64,000 nt of DNA from an uncultured beta proteobacterium (GTDB taxonomy: Bacteria; Pseudomonadota; Gammaproteobacteria; Burkholderiales; Burkholderiaceae_B): assembly GCA_903821335.1 (NCBI GenBank), contig CAIJKV010000220.1, forward strand, positions 1 to 64,000, read 5' to 3'. The position numbers and the translations under genes are program-made. The notes under the pieces were generated by a model. That model worked only from the letters and a program-made list of their open reading frames with translations, was not told the DNA's origin and did no database searches. Of the stretch, positions 43,455-52,792 are shown piece after piece. The number at the start of each line of letters is the position of its first letter. Position 1 is the first letter of the stretch.

Positions 43455-45347
43455 TTATTTTCTGACCGCAGGCAACGCATAGCGCTGTTGCTGGTAGGCC
43501 CAGCTTGGCCACAATACGTGCGCCAGTGCCTCTTGTTCCTGCTCAGGATCCGGGTCAACAGGGGTGTACTCGGCAGGTGCCTTGTACAAGCTGGTTCGCG
43601 CGGGCTTACCGGGCTCAAGAACCACCAGTTTGTCGCCTTTCAAGTAACCGTAATTGTCGCCAAACTGCATCATGGCGCGATTGCTCACTTGCCGAGTCAA
43701 GTCGCGACCAAGCATGGGATGCACCGTATCGACGCCCATCAAGGAAAGCAGGGTCGGCGCCAGGTCAATCTGGCTCATGATCTGGGGGTCAGTCCTGGGC
43801 GCCACCCCTGGCCCCAGGATCAGGGCCGGAATATGGAAGTGGCGCACAGGTACCAGGTTTCCGGATACCCGCGCGTCATGATCGGCAACGATCAGGAAGA
43901 TTGTATTGTCCCAGTATGGTGACTGGCGGGCCTTCTTGAAAAACTCGCCCATCGCCCAGTCAGCGTAGCGAACCGTGTTTGTGACGGTTGCGGGGTCTCC
44001 GTCGGGTTCGATCCGTCCTTTGGGATATTCCCACGGAGAGTGGTTGGTGACCGAAAACGCCAGCGTAAATGTCGGTCGTGCGCTCGCCACATCGGCGCGC
44101 AAGAGGCGGTCGACCTGGGCAAACATGTCCTCATCAGACGCGCCCCACGACCCCACGAACTGAGGATCCACGAATTTAGGGAAATCAACAACTTCGTTGA
44201 AACCATTGCCCAGGAAAAAACCCCGCATATTGTCAAAGTGTGCCTCGCCACCGTAGACAAAGCGGGAAAAATAGCCGTGCCGACCCAATAATTCGGCAAT
44301 GGTGAAAAAACCGGTCTCCGCCCGAGGCAGCGTCAGGACCGATTCAGCGGGGGTTGGCAAAAAGCCCGTACTGATCGCCTCGAGGCCGCGCACCGATCGC
44401 GTACCCGTCGCATAGGCCCGCTCAAACCACCAACCTTCCTTGCCCAGCGCATCGAGCTCGGGTGTCAGCCCCTCGCCGCCCAGGCTTTTTGAATACTGGG
44501 CACCCAGACTCTCTTGCAGAATGATGACCAGATTCATGGGCGTTGCGCGCCTGACCGTCGCAGTCTGGGCGTGGAGCGAGGGCAAATGCGGGTCAAGCAT
44601 GGTTTCTGGCAACCCGGCGGCTGCACGCACGATGCGCGTGGCCTCGTCGACCGGCATCTTTGCGTAGAGGTCGAACGACGATTTCTCATTGGTCATCAGG
44701 TAGACCGCATTGACGACGTTCCAGAAACTGTTGAGCGGCAGCGTATTGACCATCGCATCATTGCCGAACGCCACCGTCGAGGTATTGATCGGCCGATGGT
44801 CAAGGGTTCCGCGGATCGACATGACACAGAACGCCACCAGGGCCAGGCCCATGACCGGACGCAGCCACCAGCGCAAGGCGCGGTCCGGATGACCCGGGGC
44901 AAACAGGCGAAAACCAAGCCACAGGCAAAGCCCAACCGCGATCGCGACGGCAGACAGCAGACCTTTGTAGCCTTCCCAAAGCATCCCGAAAACTTCCCGC
45001 GGATGCCCGAGGTATTCAAAATACAGGCGATTGGGTCGCGTGTCGTACTCGGTGATGAACTGAGGCGTGGACACCTCGAGCAGCACCAGCGCAAACCAGC
45101 ACAAGCGAAACCACCAGGCGGTCAGTTTTTCAGCGAGCGCGAACTGCCCGAACCAGGGCGCCAGGCCGGCTGGCAAGGCAATCATCATCCCAAGAATGAC
45201 GAGGTCCATGCGCACGCCACCGAACATGACGGGCCAGAAACCATCGACTGCAGCCACGCGGGGCCATTGCCACAGGACAAGGCCGAGACGGAAAAGCGTC
45301 AGCATGAGCAGGCCTGCCCACCAGAAACGCCAGGTTAAACGTCGCAT
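43455..45347 (-). CDS. LTA synthase/phosphoglycerol-transferase family membrane sulfatase, 630 aa
   Basis: It has five N-terminal membrane segments, then a periplasmic alkaline-phosphatase/sulfatase domain from about residue 270. The metal ligand is in ILQESLGAQY, the nucleophile Thr in AYATGTRSVRGLEAI, and the metal site LIVADHDARV lies near the C-terminus. Relatives move phosphoglycerol or phosphoethanolamine groups onto envelope glycans or lipids (LtaS, OpgB). The target here is unknown. Confidence 0.85.
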   Translation of the reverse strand: MRRLTWRFWWAGLLMLTLFRLGLVLWQWPRVAAVDGFWPVMFGGVRMDLVILGMMIALPAGLAPWFGQFALAEKLTAWWFRLCWFALVLLEVSTPQFITEYDTRPNRLYFEYLGHPREVFGMLWEGYKGLLSAVAIAVGLCLWLGFRLFAPGHPDRALRWWLRPVMGLALVAFCVMSIRGTLDHRPINTSTVAFGNDAMVNTLPLNSFWNVVNAVYLMTNEKSSFDLYAKMPVDEATRIVRAAAGLPETMLDPHLPSLHAQTATVRRATPMNLVIILQESLGAQYSKSLGGEGLTPELDALGKEGWWFERAYATGTRSVRGLEAISTGFLPTPAESVLTLPRAETGFFTIAELLGRHGYFSRFVYGGEAHFDNMRGFFLGNGFNEVVDFPKFVDPQFVGSWGASDEDMFAQVDRLLRADVASARPTFTLAFSVTNHSPWEYPKGRIEPDGDPATVTNTVRYADWAMGEFFKKARQSPYWDNTIFLIVADHDARVSGNLVPVRHFHIPALILGPGVAPRTDPQIMSQIDLAPTLLSLMGVDTVHPMLGRDLTRQVSNRAMMQFGDNYGYLKGDKLVVLEPGKPARTSLYKAPAEYTPVDPDPEQEQEALAHVLWPSWAYQQQRYALPAVRK

Positions 45348-45362
45348 GCCGTGTCCCGGTTT

Positions 45363-46778
45363 TTACGCTTGCAGCACTTTGCCCGGGTTCATCAGCCCGT
45401 TCGGGTCCAGCGCCACCTTGATCTGTTTCATCAGCTTGAGTTCAAGCGCGCTTTTGTAACGGGGAAGCTGGTCACGCTTGAGCTGACCGACACCATGCTC
45501 GGCGCTGATCGAACCACCATGCGCATGCACGCTGTCATGCACCACCTGGTAGATGTCGTATTGCTGCGCCATCAGTTCATCTTCGGTCTGACTGGCTGCC
45601 CGCGCGACGTTGTAGTGCAGATTGCCATCACCCAGGTGACCGAACACAACATGCTGGATCCCTGGAAAGTGCTTCTGCAGGAGGACGTTGGTCGTCTGGA
45701 CAAACTCGGCGATGCGGGAAATTGGAATCGACACGTCATGCTTGACGCTCTTGCCGATCTCAGCCTCAGCCAGCGGAATGCTTTCGCGCAAATGCCACAT
45801 GGCTTTGCTCTGGCTGATGTTTTCGGCGATCGCTGCATCAATGACCAGGCCGTCTTCGATCGCTGCCCCCAGGATGGTTTCAAACCGACCCTGGGCGTGC
45901 TCAGCGCTTTCATTGTCCGACAATTCCAGCAAGGCGAACCAGGGTGATTGCGCCGCTGGCCCCTCGAAGGGCAGCCGCTGCTGCGCAAAGAGCCGAACCA
46001 CCGCCTGCAGGACGCTGCCCGCCATGACCTCAAAACCGGTCAGCGAGGCGCCAAACCCGGCGCGCGCACGCGACAGAACTGTCACAGCATCTTCGAGCGA
46101 GCCGAGCGCCAGCATCGCGGTACGTTGGGCCACGGGCAGCGGATACAGCTTGAGTGTCGCGGCTGTAATAATGCCCAGCGTTCCCTCGCTTCCGATGTAC
46201 AAATCACGCAAGTCGTAACCCGTGTTGTCCTTGCGCAGGCCCCGCAGCCCGTGCCAGATTTCGCCGTCCGGTGTCACGACCTCAAGTCCGAGTGCGAGGT
46301 CACGGGCATTGCCGTAGCGTAAAACCTGGGTGCCCCCCGCATTGGTGGCAAGGTTGCCACCTATGGTGCAACTGCCTTCGGCGGCGAGACTCAGCGGAAA
46401 CAGGCGACCCGCGCCACGCGCGGCGTCTTGCAGGGACTGCAGCACGCAACCGGCTTCGGCAGTGATGGTGTCGTTGTCAGTGTCGATGGCACGCACACGA
46501 TTCAGGCGGCCAAGGGAAACCACGACCGCGCGGCCCGACTCGTCCGGGGTCGCGCCGCCGCACAAACCCGTGTTGCCACCCACGGGCACCACCGGAATGC
46601 GGTGTTCGGCACACAGGCGCATGACAGCGGCGACTTCGTCCGTTGTACCAGGTCGCACGACGGCCAGGGCCTCGCCGCGATAGCGGCCGCGCCAGTCAAC
46701 CAGAAAAGGTGCGGCGGCTTCACCCGTTAATACCTGGGTCGCGCCTATCAGTCCTTGTAACGCTTCGAGCACACGCAT
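45363..46778 (-). CDS. FAD-binding oxidase (GlcD/D-2-hydroxyacid dehydrogenase-like), 471 aa
   Basis: This protein has the PCMH-type FAD domain (VVRPGTTDEVAAVMRLCAEHRIPVVPVGGNTGLCGGATP; GGNLATNAGGTQVLRYGN) and a C-terminal FAD-linked oxidase domain (HLGDGNLHYNV; GGSISAEHGVGQLKR). It resembles D-2-hydroxyglutarate/D-lactate dehydrogenases. The ATG at 46778 gives the usual lead before LVDWRGRYRG. The start could also be 46820; the track start at 46907 is too long. It is divergent from the phosphomannomutase gene. Confidence 0.88.
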   Translation of the reverse strand: MRVLEALQGLIGATQVLTGEAAAPFLVDWRGRYRGEALAVVRPGTTDEVAAVMRLCAEHRIPVVPVGGNTGLCGGATPDESGRAVVVSLGRLNRVRAIDTDNDTITAEAGCVLQSLQDAARGAGRLFPLSLAAEGSCTIGGNLATNAGGTQVLRYGNARDLALGLEVVTPDGEIWHGLRGLRKDNTGYDLRDLYIGSEGTLGIITAATLKLYPLPVAQRTAMLALGSLEDAVTVLSRARAGFGASLTGFEVMAGSVLQAVVRLFAQQRLPFEGPAAQSPWFALLELSDNESAEHAQGRFETILGAAIEDGLVIDAAIAENISQSKAMWHLRESIPLAEAEIGKSVKHDVSIPISRIAEFVQTTNVLLQKHFPGIQHVVFGHLGDGNLHYNVARAASQTEDELMAQQYDIYQVVHDSVHAHGGSISAEHGVGQLKRDQLPRYKSALELKLMKQIKVALDPNGLMNPGKVLQA

Positions 46779-47008
46779 TTCAGTCTCAGATTGAATGTTG
46801 CCGCGATCAGCCCAAGGCATCTGGCAGGTCGCAGAATAACTGTTGATCACGGTTAAGGTGAAGGGCAAATTGTAGGGGAGAAGCCTGCAGGCGTCTGTTA
46901 CCATCAACCTAGCGGGTCAGGTCGCTTCTTATTCAGGACATTGTCGCTTGATTGTTTTGCCCTGAGACGGCCTGAAAACAAACAATTCCAGCTATCCGGA
47001 GCCTCACT

Positions 47009-48397
47009 GTGTCTGCATCCCATCCTTTCCCAGCCGCCGCCTTCAAGGCCTATGACATTCGTGGCATCGTGCCCACGGCATTGAACCCGGAGTTCGCGCG
47101 GGAACTGGGCCGTGGCCTGGCCGCGCGGGCAAAGTCCGCGGGCGTATCGACCCTTGTGGTGGGTCGCGACGGGCGCCTGAGCAGCCCGATGCTGGCTTCG
47201 GCGCTCGAGCAAGGCATGCGAGATGGCGGCGTCAACACCATAGACGTGGGCATGGTTCCCACACCGCTCGTCTACTTTGCAGCCTACACCCTCGAAACGG
47301 GTTCTGGCGTGGCTGTCACCGGCAGCCACAACCCCCCTGAATACAACGGCTTCAAGATGATGATGGCGGGGGCCACGCTGCATGGCGACTCGATTCGCGA
47401 CCTGCGCGACGAGGTCGCCGCCGGCCCCGTGACGGCAGCCACGCCTGGCACCGGCCGAGAGATCGACATCCTGACGCCCTACCTGGCGCGCGTCCTGGGC
47501 GACATCAAACTGGCTCGCCCGATGAAAATCGCCGTCGACTGCGGCAACGGCGTAGCCGGTGCTGTCGCACCCCAGCTTTTCCGCGGACTCGGCTGCGAAG
47601 TCACCGAACTGTTCTGCGACGTCGATGGCACGTTTCCCAATCACCACCCTGATCCCGCCGAGCCGCATAACCTCGAGGATCTGATCCATTGCGTCAAGAC
47701 CACTGACTGTGAAATCGGCCTGGCTTTTGATGGCGATGGCGATCGCCTTGGCGTGGTCACCAAATCCGGGGAAATCATCTGGCCGGATCGCCAGCTGATT
47801 CTGTATGCGCGTGATGTGCTCGAACGCTGCCCCGGTTCCACGATCATTTATGACGTCAAGTGCAGCCGTCATGTCGCGGTCGAAATCCGCGCCGCTGGCG
47901 GCGTGCCGTTGATGTCTCAGACTGGCCATTCGCTCATCAAGGCAAAACTGGCTGAAACCGGGGCACCCCTCGCAGGGGAGATGAGCGGCCATGTTTTCTT
48001 TAAAGAACGCTGGTTCGGCTTTGACGACGGCCTGTACACCGGCGCACGCCTGCTTGAGATTCTGTCACGCTCGGCCGATGCCTCGGCAGTGCTCGAAGCC
48101 CTTCCGCAGGGGGTTTCCACGCCCGAACTGAAGATCGAAATGCGTGAGGGTGAACCCCCTGCACTGGTCAAACGCCTGCAAACCGAAGCCAAGTTCGAGG
48201 GCGCGACGGAAATATTCACGATTGACGGTTTGCGTGCTGAATACGCAGACGGTTTTGGTCTGGCTCGCTCGTCCAACACCACACCGGTCGTCGTGCTGCG
48301 CTTTGAAGGCGACACCCCCGAAGCACTCGCGCGCATTCAGCAGGCCTTCCGTGAGCAGTTGCTTGCCCTGGCGCCAAATATCACCCTTCCCTTCTGA
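47009..48397 (+). CDS. Phosphomannomutase/phosphoglucomutase
   Basis: This 462-aa alpha-D-phosphohexomutase has the N-terminal FKAYDIRGIVP, active-site phosphoserine loop VAVTGSHNPPEYNGFKMM, Mg loop FDGDGDRLGVV, sugar-binding GEMSGHVFFKERWFGFDDG, and the C-terminal phosphate-binding RSSNTTPVVVLRFE. The order resembles AlgC-type dual-specificity enzymes, which interconvert hexose 6- and 1-phosphates for nucleotide sugars. The start is the GTG at 47009. pgi follows after 17 bp. Confidence 0.92.
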   Translation: MSASHPFPAAAFKAYDIRGIVPTALNPEFARELGRGLAARAKSAGVSTLVVGRDGRLSSPMLASALEQGMRDGGVNTIDVGMVPTPLVYFAAYTLETGSGVAVTGSHNPPEYNGFKMMMAGATLHGDSIRDLRDEVAAGPVTAATPGTGREIDILTPYLARVLGDIKLARPMKIAVDCGNGVAGAVAPQLFRGLGCEVTELFCDVDGTFPNHHPDPAEPHNLEDLIHCVKTTDCEIGLAFDGDGDRLGVVTKSGEIIWPDRQLILYARDVLERCPGSTIIYDVKCSRHVAVEIRAAGGVPLMSQTGHSLIKAKLAETGAPLAGEMSGHVFFKERWFGFDDGLYTGARLLEILSRSADASAVLEALPQGVSTPELKIEMREGEPPALVKRLQTEAKFEGATEIFTIDGLRAEYADGFGLARSSNTTPVVVLRFEGDTPEALARIQQAFREQLLALAPNITLPF

Positions 48398-48414
48398 TTG
48401 ACCGTCAACACACC

Positions 48415-49989
48415 ATGAGCTCATTGTCAAAAAGCCAGGGCTGGCAAGATTTTTCCTCTGCTGTGCAGGCCACCCCCATCAGTGCAGACACACTACGCAT
48501 CATTCAGGCGGCAGCGCTTGAGGTCGACCTGAGCACGCAGCGCCACTCGCCAGCGATGGCAAAGGCGTCCGAAGCGCTGTTGGCCCAACAAGGATTTGTC
48601 CAGGCGCGTCACCAGTTATTCGAAGGCGGCCATATCAACTGGACAGAAGACCGTGCAGCCTGGCACACGGCGCTGCGGGCAGAAAACCCACCGGCAGGCG
48701 TAGCCGCTGCAATCAAAACGCAGCGGGCCCGGCTCACCAACTTCGTTGAGCAGGCCAACGCGCAGAATCTGTACCGCAACGTGGTGCATCTGGGTATCGG
48801 TGGCAGCGACTGGGGACCAAGACTGGCCGTCTCGTCACTGGCGGGTGCCGGCGGACGTCGCCATATCCGGTTTGCCTCCAACGTTGACGCGCACGCGATC
48901 ACCGCCGCCCTCCAGGGCCTGGATCCACTCGACACGCTCGTGATCATCTCTTCAAAGTCGTTCACCACGACCGAGTCGCTCGCCAATGCTGCACGCGCGA
49001 TCGAATGGCTGCGCGCAGCGGGTATTGCCAATCCACTTGAGCGCTTTGTGGCCGTGACTGCCAATCCTAAGGCTGCGCGTGAGTTTGGCATTTCGGACGA
49101 TCACATTTTTGAATTCTGGGACTGGGTGGGTGGACGCTACTCGATGTGGTCCTCAATCGGATTGCCCATCGCGCTCGCGCTGGGCCTGGAGGTCTTCAAC
49201 GACATGCTCGCAGGCGCGGGCGCCATGGATACGCATTTCCTGAATGCGCCCGTTTGCGACAATGCGCCGATTCAAATGGCACTGAGTGGCGTGGCAAATT
49301 GCAGCGTGCTGGGCTATGCGTCCTTCGCGCTTTGCCCCTACGATGCGCGCCTGCGCTTTCTGGTGCCATGGCTGCAACAGCTCGAAATGGAATCGCTGGG
49401 TAAATCAACCATGCGCGATGGCGAAACGCTTGATGTGCCGAGCAGCCCCGTTGTATGGGGAATGCCAGGCACCGATGCTCAGCACACCTTTTTCCAGTGG
49501 CTGCACCAGGACGCCAAAGGGTCGCCGGTCGACTTTATTCTCTGTGCCAAACCCGACCACCACCACACGCGCCATCATCGTCTGCTGGTGGCCAACTGCC
49601 TGGCCCAGCGCGCCGCACTGCTTGAAGGCAAGTCCTATGAAAAGGCTCTTGCCGAAGTGAGCCGCAAAGAGTCAGATCCCGACCGCGCGCAAGCGCTGGC
49701 CAAGCACCGCGTGCACCCGGGCGGACGTCCTTCCACACTAATCGTGTTGCCTTGCCTGAACGCACACCACCTCGGCGCGTTGCTGGCACTTTATGAACAC
49801 AAAGTCTTTACCGAGGGCGTGCTCTGGGGCATCAATCCCTTTGATCAGTGGGGTGTAGAGTTTGGCAAACAACTGGCGGGCGACCTTGAGCGCCGGCTCG
49901 ACGCAATGGAAAGCGAGCTCGAAACCAGTCCATACGACCCGTCAACCGCCTACTGGGTGCGTCGCCTGGCCAGTGGCAGCTCAGCCTGA
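48415..49989 (+). CDS. pgi: Glucose-6-phosphate isomerase
   Basis: This 524-aa protein has the two PGI signatures (DWVGGRYSMWSSIGLPIAL and the C-terminal GVLWGINPFDQWGVEFGKQL), the sugar-phosphate site SSKSFTTTES, and the catalytic Glu region GMPGTDAQHTFFQWLHQ. It interconverts glucose 6-phosphate and fructose 6-phosphate. It is co-directional with the phosphomannomutase gene, together supplying hexose phosphates for the nucleotide-sugar enzymes that follow on the other strand. Confidence 0.95.
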   Translation: MSSLSKSQGWQDFSSAVQATPISADTLRIIQAAALEVDLSTQRHSPAMAKASEALLAQQGFVQARHQLFEGGHINWTEDRAAWHTALRAENPPAGVAAAIKTQRARLTNFVEQANAQNLYRNVVHLGIGGSDWGPRLAVSSLAGAGGRRHIRFASNVDAHAITAALQGLDPLDTLVIISSKSFTTTESLANAARAIEWLRAAGIANPLERFVAVTANPKAAREFGISDDHIFEFWDWVGGRYSMWSSIGLPIALALGLEVFNDMLAGAGAMDTHFLNAPVCDNAPIQMALSGVANCSVLGYASFALCPYDARLRFLVPWLQQLEMESLGKSTMRDGETLDVPSSPVVWGMPGTDAQHTFFQWLHQDAKGSPVDFILCAKPDHHHTRHHRLLVANCLAQRAALLEGKSYEKALAEVSRKESDPDRAQALAKHRVHPGGRPSTLIVLPCLNAHHLGALLALYEHKVFTEGVLWGINPFDQWGVEFGKQLAGDLERRLDAMESELETSPYDPSTAYWVRRLASGSSA

Positions 49990-49998
49990 CGGCCTGGG

Positions 49999-51039
49999 TT
50001 AACTCAGAAACTGCGTATACCAGGGCATCGCCTCTTCCAGGCCCTGCAACATGGTGTACGCAGGCTGGTAGCCCAGCTTTTTTTGCGCCTTGCCGATGTC
50101 GGCCTGCGAATGGCGCACGTCGCCCGCGCGAAAATCCCGGTAGACCGGTTCCTTGGCGTACTGCACACCGTGCTGCGCGAGCGTGGTCGCCAGGTGCGCA
50201 TACAGCGTGTTCAAGCTGGTGCGGGCATTGACCGCAACGTTGTAGACCTCACTGACACCCTCGTTGTGTTCAAACGCGGCCAGGATATTGGCTTGTACGG
50301 CATTGTCGACAAAACAGAAGTCACGGCTGGTCTCGCCGTCGCCGTTGACCAGTACATCTTCGCCCCGGATCATCGCGGCGATCCATTTCGGGATCACGGC
50401 GGCGTAGGCGCCTTCAGGGTCCTGGCGCTTGCCAAACACATTGAAATACCGCAGCCCTGCACTGCCAAAACCATAGCTTCGCGCGAACACTTCAGCGTAC
50501 AGTTCATTGACAAATTTGGTGACGGCGTAGGGCGACAGCGGCTTGCCGATCCGGTCTTCAACCTTGGGCAGGTCGGGATGATCGCCGTAGGTCGAGCTTG
50601 AGGCCGCATACACAAACGAAGCCACCTCGGCGTCGCGCGCGGCGACCAGCATATTAAGAAAGCCGGAAATGTTGACCGCGTTGGTGGTGACCGGATCCTT
50701 GAGCGAACGCGGCACTGAACCCAAGGCCGCCTGATGCAGCACAAAGTCCACGCCCGTCACCGCGCGCTCGCAAGTGCCCGGATCGCGGATGTCGCCCTCG
50801 ATCAAGCGGAACCGCGCCCACTGTGCAGGCGCGACCGTAGCCTGCACCTCATCGAGATTGCGCTGGTGGCCGGTCGCAAAATTGTCCAGACCCACCACGC
50901 TCTGGTCCAGCCCCAGCAGGGTCTCAAGCAGGTTTGAGCCGATAAACCCCGCACAGCCCGTCACCAGCCACGTGCGCGGGTTGGCGCGCAGCGCCTGCTT
51001 GACTTCGTCGTAGCGGGTGGAGGCCATTGGGGTTCTCAT
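49999..51039 (-). CDS. NAD-dependent UDP-HexNAc C4-epimerase, WbpP/TviC type, 346 aa
   Basis: This is an extended SDR with NAD loop [16 protein letters not shown], catalytic Ser/Thr in [14 protein letters not shown] and [12 protein letters not shown] (Tyr-x3-Lys), and the substrate region [23 protein letters not shown]. The long N-terminal lead before the Rossmann fold (about 25 residues) is typical of WbpP, which interconverts UDP-GlcNAc and UDP-GalNAc or their uronates. It is 2 bp downstream of the WbpO/TviB-type dehydrogenase, so together they make a UDP-HexNAc uronate for surface polysaccharide. Confidence 0.87.
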   Translation of the reverse strand: MRTPMASTRYDEVKQALRANPRTWLVTGCAGFIGSNLLETLLGLDQSVVGLDNFATGHQRNLDEVQATVAPAQWARFRLIEGDIRDPGTCERAVTGVDFVLHQAALGSVPRSLKDPVTTNAVNISGFLNMLVAARDAEVASFVYAASSSTYGDHPDLPKVEDRIGKPLSPYAVTKFVNELYAEVFARSYGFGSAGLRYFNVFGKRQDPEGAYAAVIPKWIAAMIRGEDVLVNGDGETSRDFCFVDNAVQANILAAFEHNEGVSEVYNVAVNARTSLNTLYAHLATTLAQHGVQYAKEPVYRDFRAGDVRHSQADIGKAQKKLGYQPAYTMLQGLEEAMPWYTQFLS

Positions 51040-51041
51040 GA

Positions 51042-52316
51042 TTACAAACGCAGGTCAGACTGGGACGCAGGCAGGATGTACTTTAGGTCATACAGCACGT
51101 GCTCGGGCTTGCCCAGCGCACGAATACCCTCAGCGCCCAGTTCGGTGAATTCACGGTGGGCGACCGCCAGGATCACAGCATCGTAATGTCCCGGGATCAG
51201 CGTCTGCACAGGCGTCAGGTTGTATTCATGTACGGCTTCGGCTGGGTCAACCCATGGGTCGTAGACATCGACGTGGACGTTGTATTCCCGCAGTTCATTG
51301 ACGATGTCGACAATTCGGGTGTTGCGCAGGTCGGGGCAGTTTTCCTTGAATGCCAGACCCATGACCAGAACGCGCGCGCCCTGCACATGAATGCGCCGGC
51401 GCGTCATCGCCTTGACCAGTTGCGCCACGACATAGCCACCCATGGAATCATTCAACCGGCGTCCGGCCAGGATGATCTCGGGGTGGTAACCGATCGACTG
51501 CGCCTTGTGCGTCAGGTAATAGGGATCGACACCGATGCAGTGCCCACCCACCAGTCCGGGACGAAACGGCAGAAAATTCCACTTGGTGCCTGCGGCCTGC
51601 AACACGGCCTCGGTGTCGATGCCCATCTTGTTAAAGATGAGCGCCAGCTCGTTGATGAGGGCAATATTGACGTCGCGCTGCGTGTTTTCAATCACCTTGG
51701 CGGCCTCAGCCACGCGGATACTGGGCGCCATGTGCGTGCCCGCCACGATAATCTGGCGGTAGATTTCATCGACCAGCAGTGCCACCTCGGGCGTCGACCC
51801 GGAGGTCACTTTCTTGATCGTGCTGACGCGGTGAGCCTTGTCACCCGGGTTAATCCGCTCCGGGCTATAGCCGGCGAAGAAATCAACGTTGAATGTCAGG
51901 CCAGAGGCCTGCTCGAGCACCGGCACGCAGTCTTCCTCGGTCGCACCCGGGTACACGGTCGACTCGTAAATCACGATGTCGCCTGGTTTCAGTACCGCTC
52001 CGATGGTCTCGCTCGCCCGGATGAGCGGGGTCAGATCCGGTTGCTTGTACTGGTCAATCGGGGTGGGCACCGTCACGATGAAAACGTTCGCCTGGGCAAG
52101 CTCGGCACGGTCGCAGGTCACGCGCAAGCCCGTCGCCGACCGGAGTTCGTCGTCGTCCACCTCAAGGGTGTGGTCGTGGCCGCCAGCCAGCGCGGCCACT
52201 CGGGCGACATTGATATCGAACCCGATCACTGGGCGTTTTTTGGCAAACTCGACCGCGAGAGGCAGCCCGACGTACCCTAACCCAACCACTGCCAGCTTGA
52301 CGTCCTGAATTTGCAA
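51042..52316 (-). CDS. UDP-HexNAc 6-dehydrogenase, WbpO/TviB type, 424 aa
   Basis: This nucleotide-sugar dehydrogenase has the N-terminal [20 protein letters not shown] Rossmann loop, the central [18 protein letters not shown], the catalytic Cys in [17 protein letters not shown], and the C-terminal [20 protein letters not shown]. It oxidises UDP-HexNAc to the uronic acid. The TTG at 52316 is preferred because GGAG stands 6 bases upstream and the protein then starts [10 protein letters not shown] like its relatives. The ORF-track start at 52427 lies upstream of the hairpin. The GTG at 52334 is an alternative. Confidence 0.85.
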   Translation of the reverse strand: MQIQDVKLAVVGLGYVGLPLAVEFAKKRPVIGFDINVARVAALAGGHDHTLEVDDDELRSATGLRVTCDRAELAQANVFIVTVPTPIDQYKQPDLTPLIRASETIGAVLKPGDIVIYESTVYPGATEEDCVPVLEQASGLTFNVDFFAGYSPERINPGDKAHRVSTIKKVTSGSTPEVALLVDEIYRQIIVAGTHMAPSIRVAEAAKVIENTQRDVNIALINELALIFNKMGIDTEAVLQAAGTKWNFLPFRPGLVGGHCIGVDPYYLTHKAQSIGYHPEIILAGRRLNDSMGGYVVAQLVKAMTRRRIHVQGARVLVMGLAFKENCPDLRNTRIVDIVNELREYNVHVDVYDPWVDPAEAVHEYNLTPVQTLIPGHYDAVILAVAHREFTELGAEGIRALGKPEHVLYDLKYILPASQSDLRL

Positions 52317-52357
52317 AATAGTCTCCGTTGTCACGACAGAATCAGTGCTGTTGACAC

Positions 52358-52382
52358 GTTTGGGAGGGTGACCCTCCCAAAC
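52358..52382. promoter_or_regulatory. Perfect 12-bp-arm hairpin at the 5' end of the WbpO/TviB-type transcript
   Basis: GTTTGGGAGGGT, one base, then its exact complement make a 25-bp palindrome. It starts about 3 bases after the start site predicted from the adjacent minus-strand promoter, so the mRNA would begin with a stable stem-loop, as in 5' stabiliser elements. A DNA-binding dyad is the alternative. Confidence 0.5.
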
Positions 52383-52391
52383 AATCCCTTG

Positions 52392-52421
52392 ATTGTACGA
52401 GGGAAACAAAACAAGGGTAAA
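52392..52421 (-). promoter_or_regulatory. Putative promoter of the WbpO/WbpP-type pair
   Basis: Minus strand: -35 TTTACC (52416-52421), 18-bp spacer, -10 TACAAT (52392-52397). The predicted start is near 52385, about 70 bases upstream of the TTG start codon. Confidence 0.4.
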
Positions 52422-52470
52422 CCCCAATCACGGTGGGACTTGCCGCGCCGCTTGCAGTCAAGCTGTCTGG

Positions 52471-52514
52471 TAAAAAAAGACAAAAAAGAGCCCAAGACTT
52501 TGCAGTCTTGGGCT
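52471..52514 (-). terminator. Strong intrinsic terminator on the minus strand
   Basis: A perfect 11-bp stem (AGCCCAAGACT with AGTCTTGGGCT, 4-base loop) is followed on the minus strand by CTTTTTTG and a second run of seven T. It ends the candidate sRNA transcript, or coq7 read-through. Confidence 0.8.
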
Positions 52515-52638
52515 AAATCCACCAAAGGAGGAGGGTGGAGGAGACAACCTTGGCACGTTGAGCAGGGCTTTGACCAGAAAGTTCAGGGGTTATTCACCGC
52601 ACCTGCACTTCATTAAGACCTCAGTACTCAACATCCAC
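52481..52638 (-). ncRNA. Candidate small RNA (about 160 nt) between coq7 and the WbpO/TviB-type gene
   Basis: It has its own promoter-like sequence upstream, a strong terminator at the end and no sensible reading frame. On the minus strand, just before the terminator, it carries a C/U-rich stretch with repeated CUCC (CTCCTCCACCCTCCTCC, within 52523-52544) able to pair with Shine-Dalgarno sequences. Anti-SD loops of this kind are known in trans-acting sRNAs. No family name can be given without a search. Confidence 0.45.
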
Positions 52639-52644
52639 AACTAA

Positions 52645-52673
52645 ATATTAATCGATTTTTTTGTGCGATGCAA
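52645..52673 (-). promoter_or_regulatory. Putative promoter of the candidate sRNA
   Basis: Minus strand: -35 TTGCAT (52668-52673), 17-bp spacer, -10 TAATAT (52645-52650), in the most AT-rich patch of this region. A 9-bp inverted repeat, TGCGATGCA (52664-52672) with TGCATCGCA (52720-52728), flanks it and could bind a regulator. Confidence 0.4.
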
Positions 52674-52792
52674 GAATATTGATATCTGGGGGCATGTGGA
52701 CGAAAACTTGTTGTTTTTGTGCATCGCAACAACATTGGGTGCGGGTGATTACCCTTGCCTCGTCCAGGCCTGCGCCGGCACAACGTTCTGCC

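Noticed and set aside
51099-52280. 393-aa plus-strand ORF in the track
   Set aside because: It is a shadow of the WbpO/TviB-type dehydrogenase on the other strand; composition is His/Arg/Gln-rich and without motifs.
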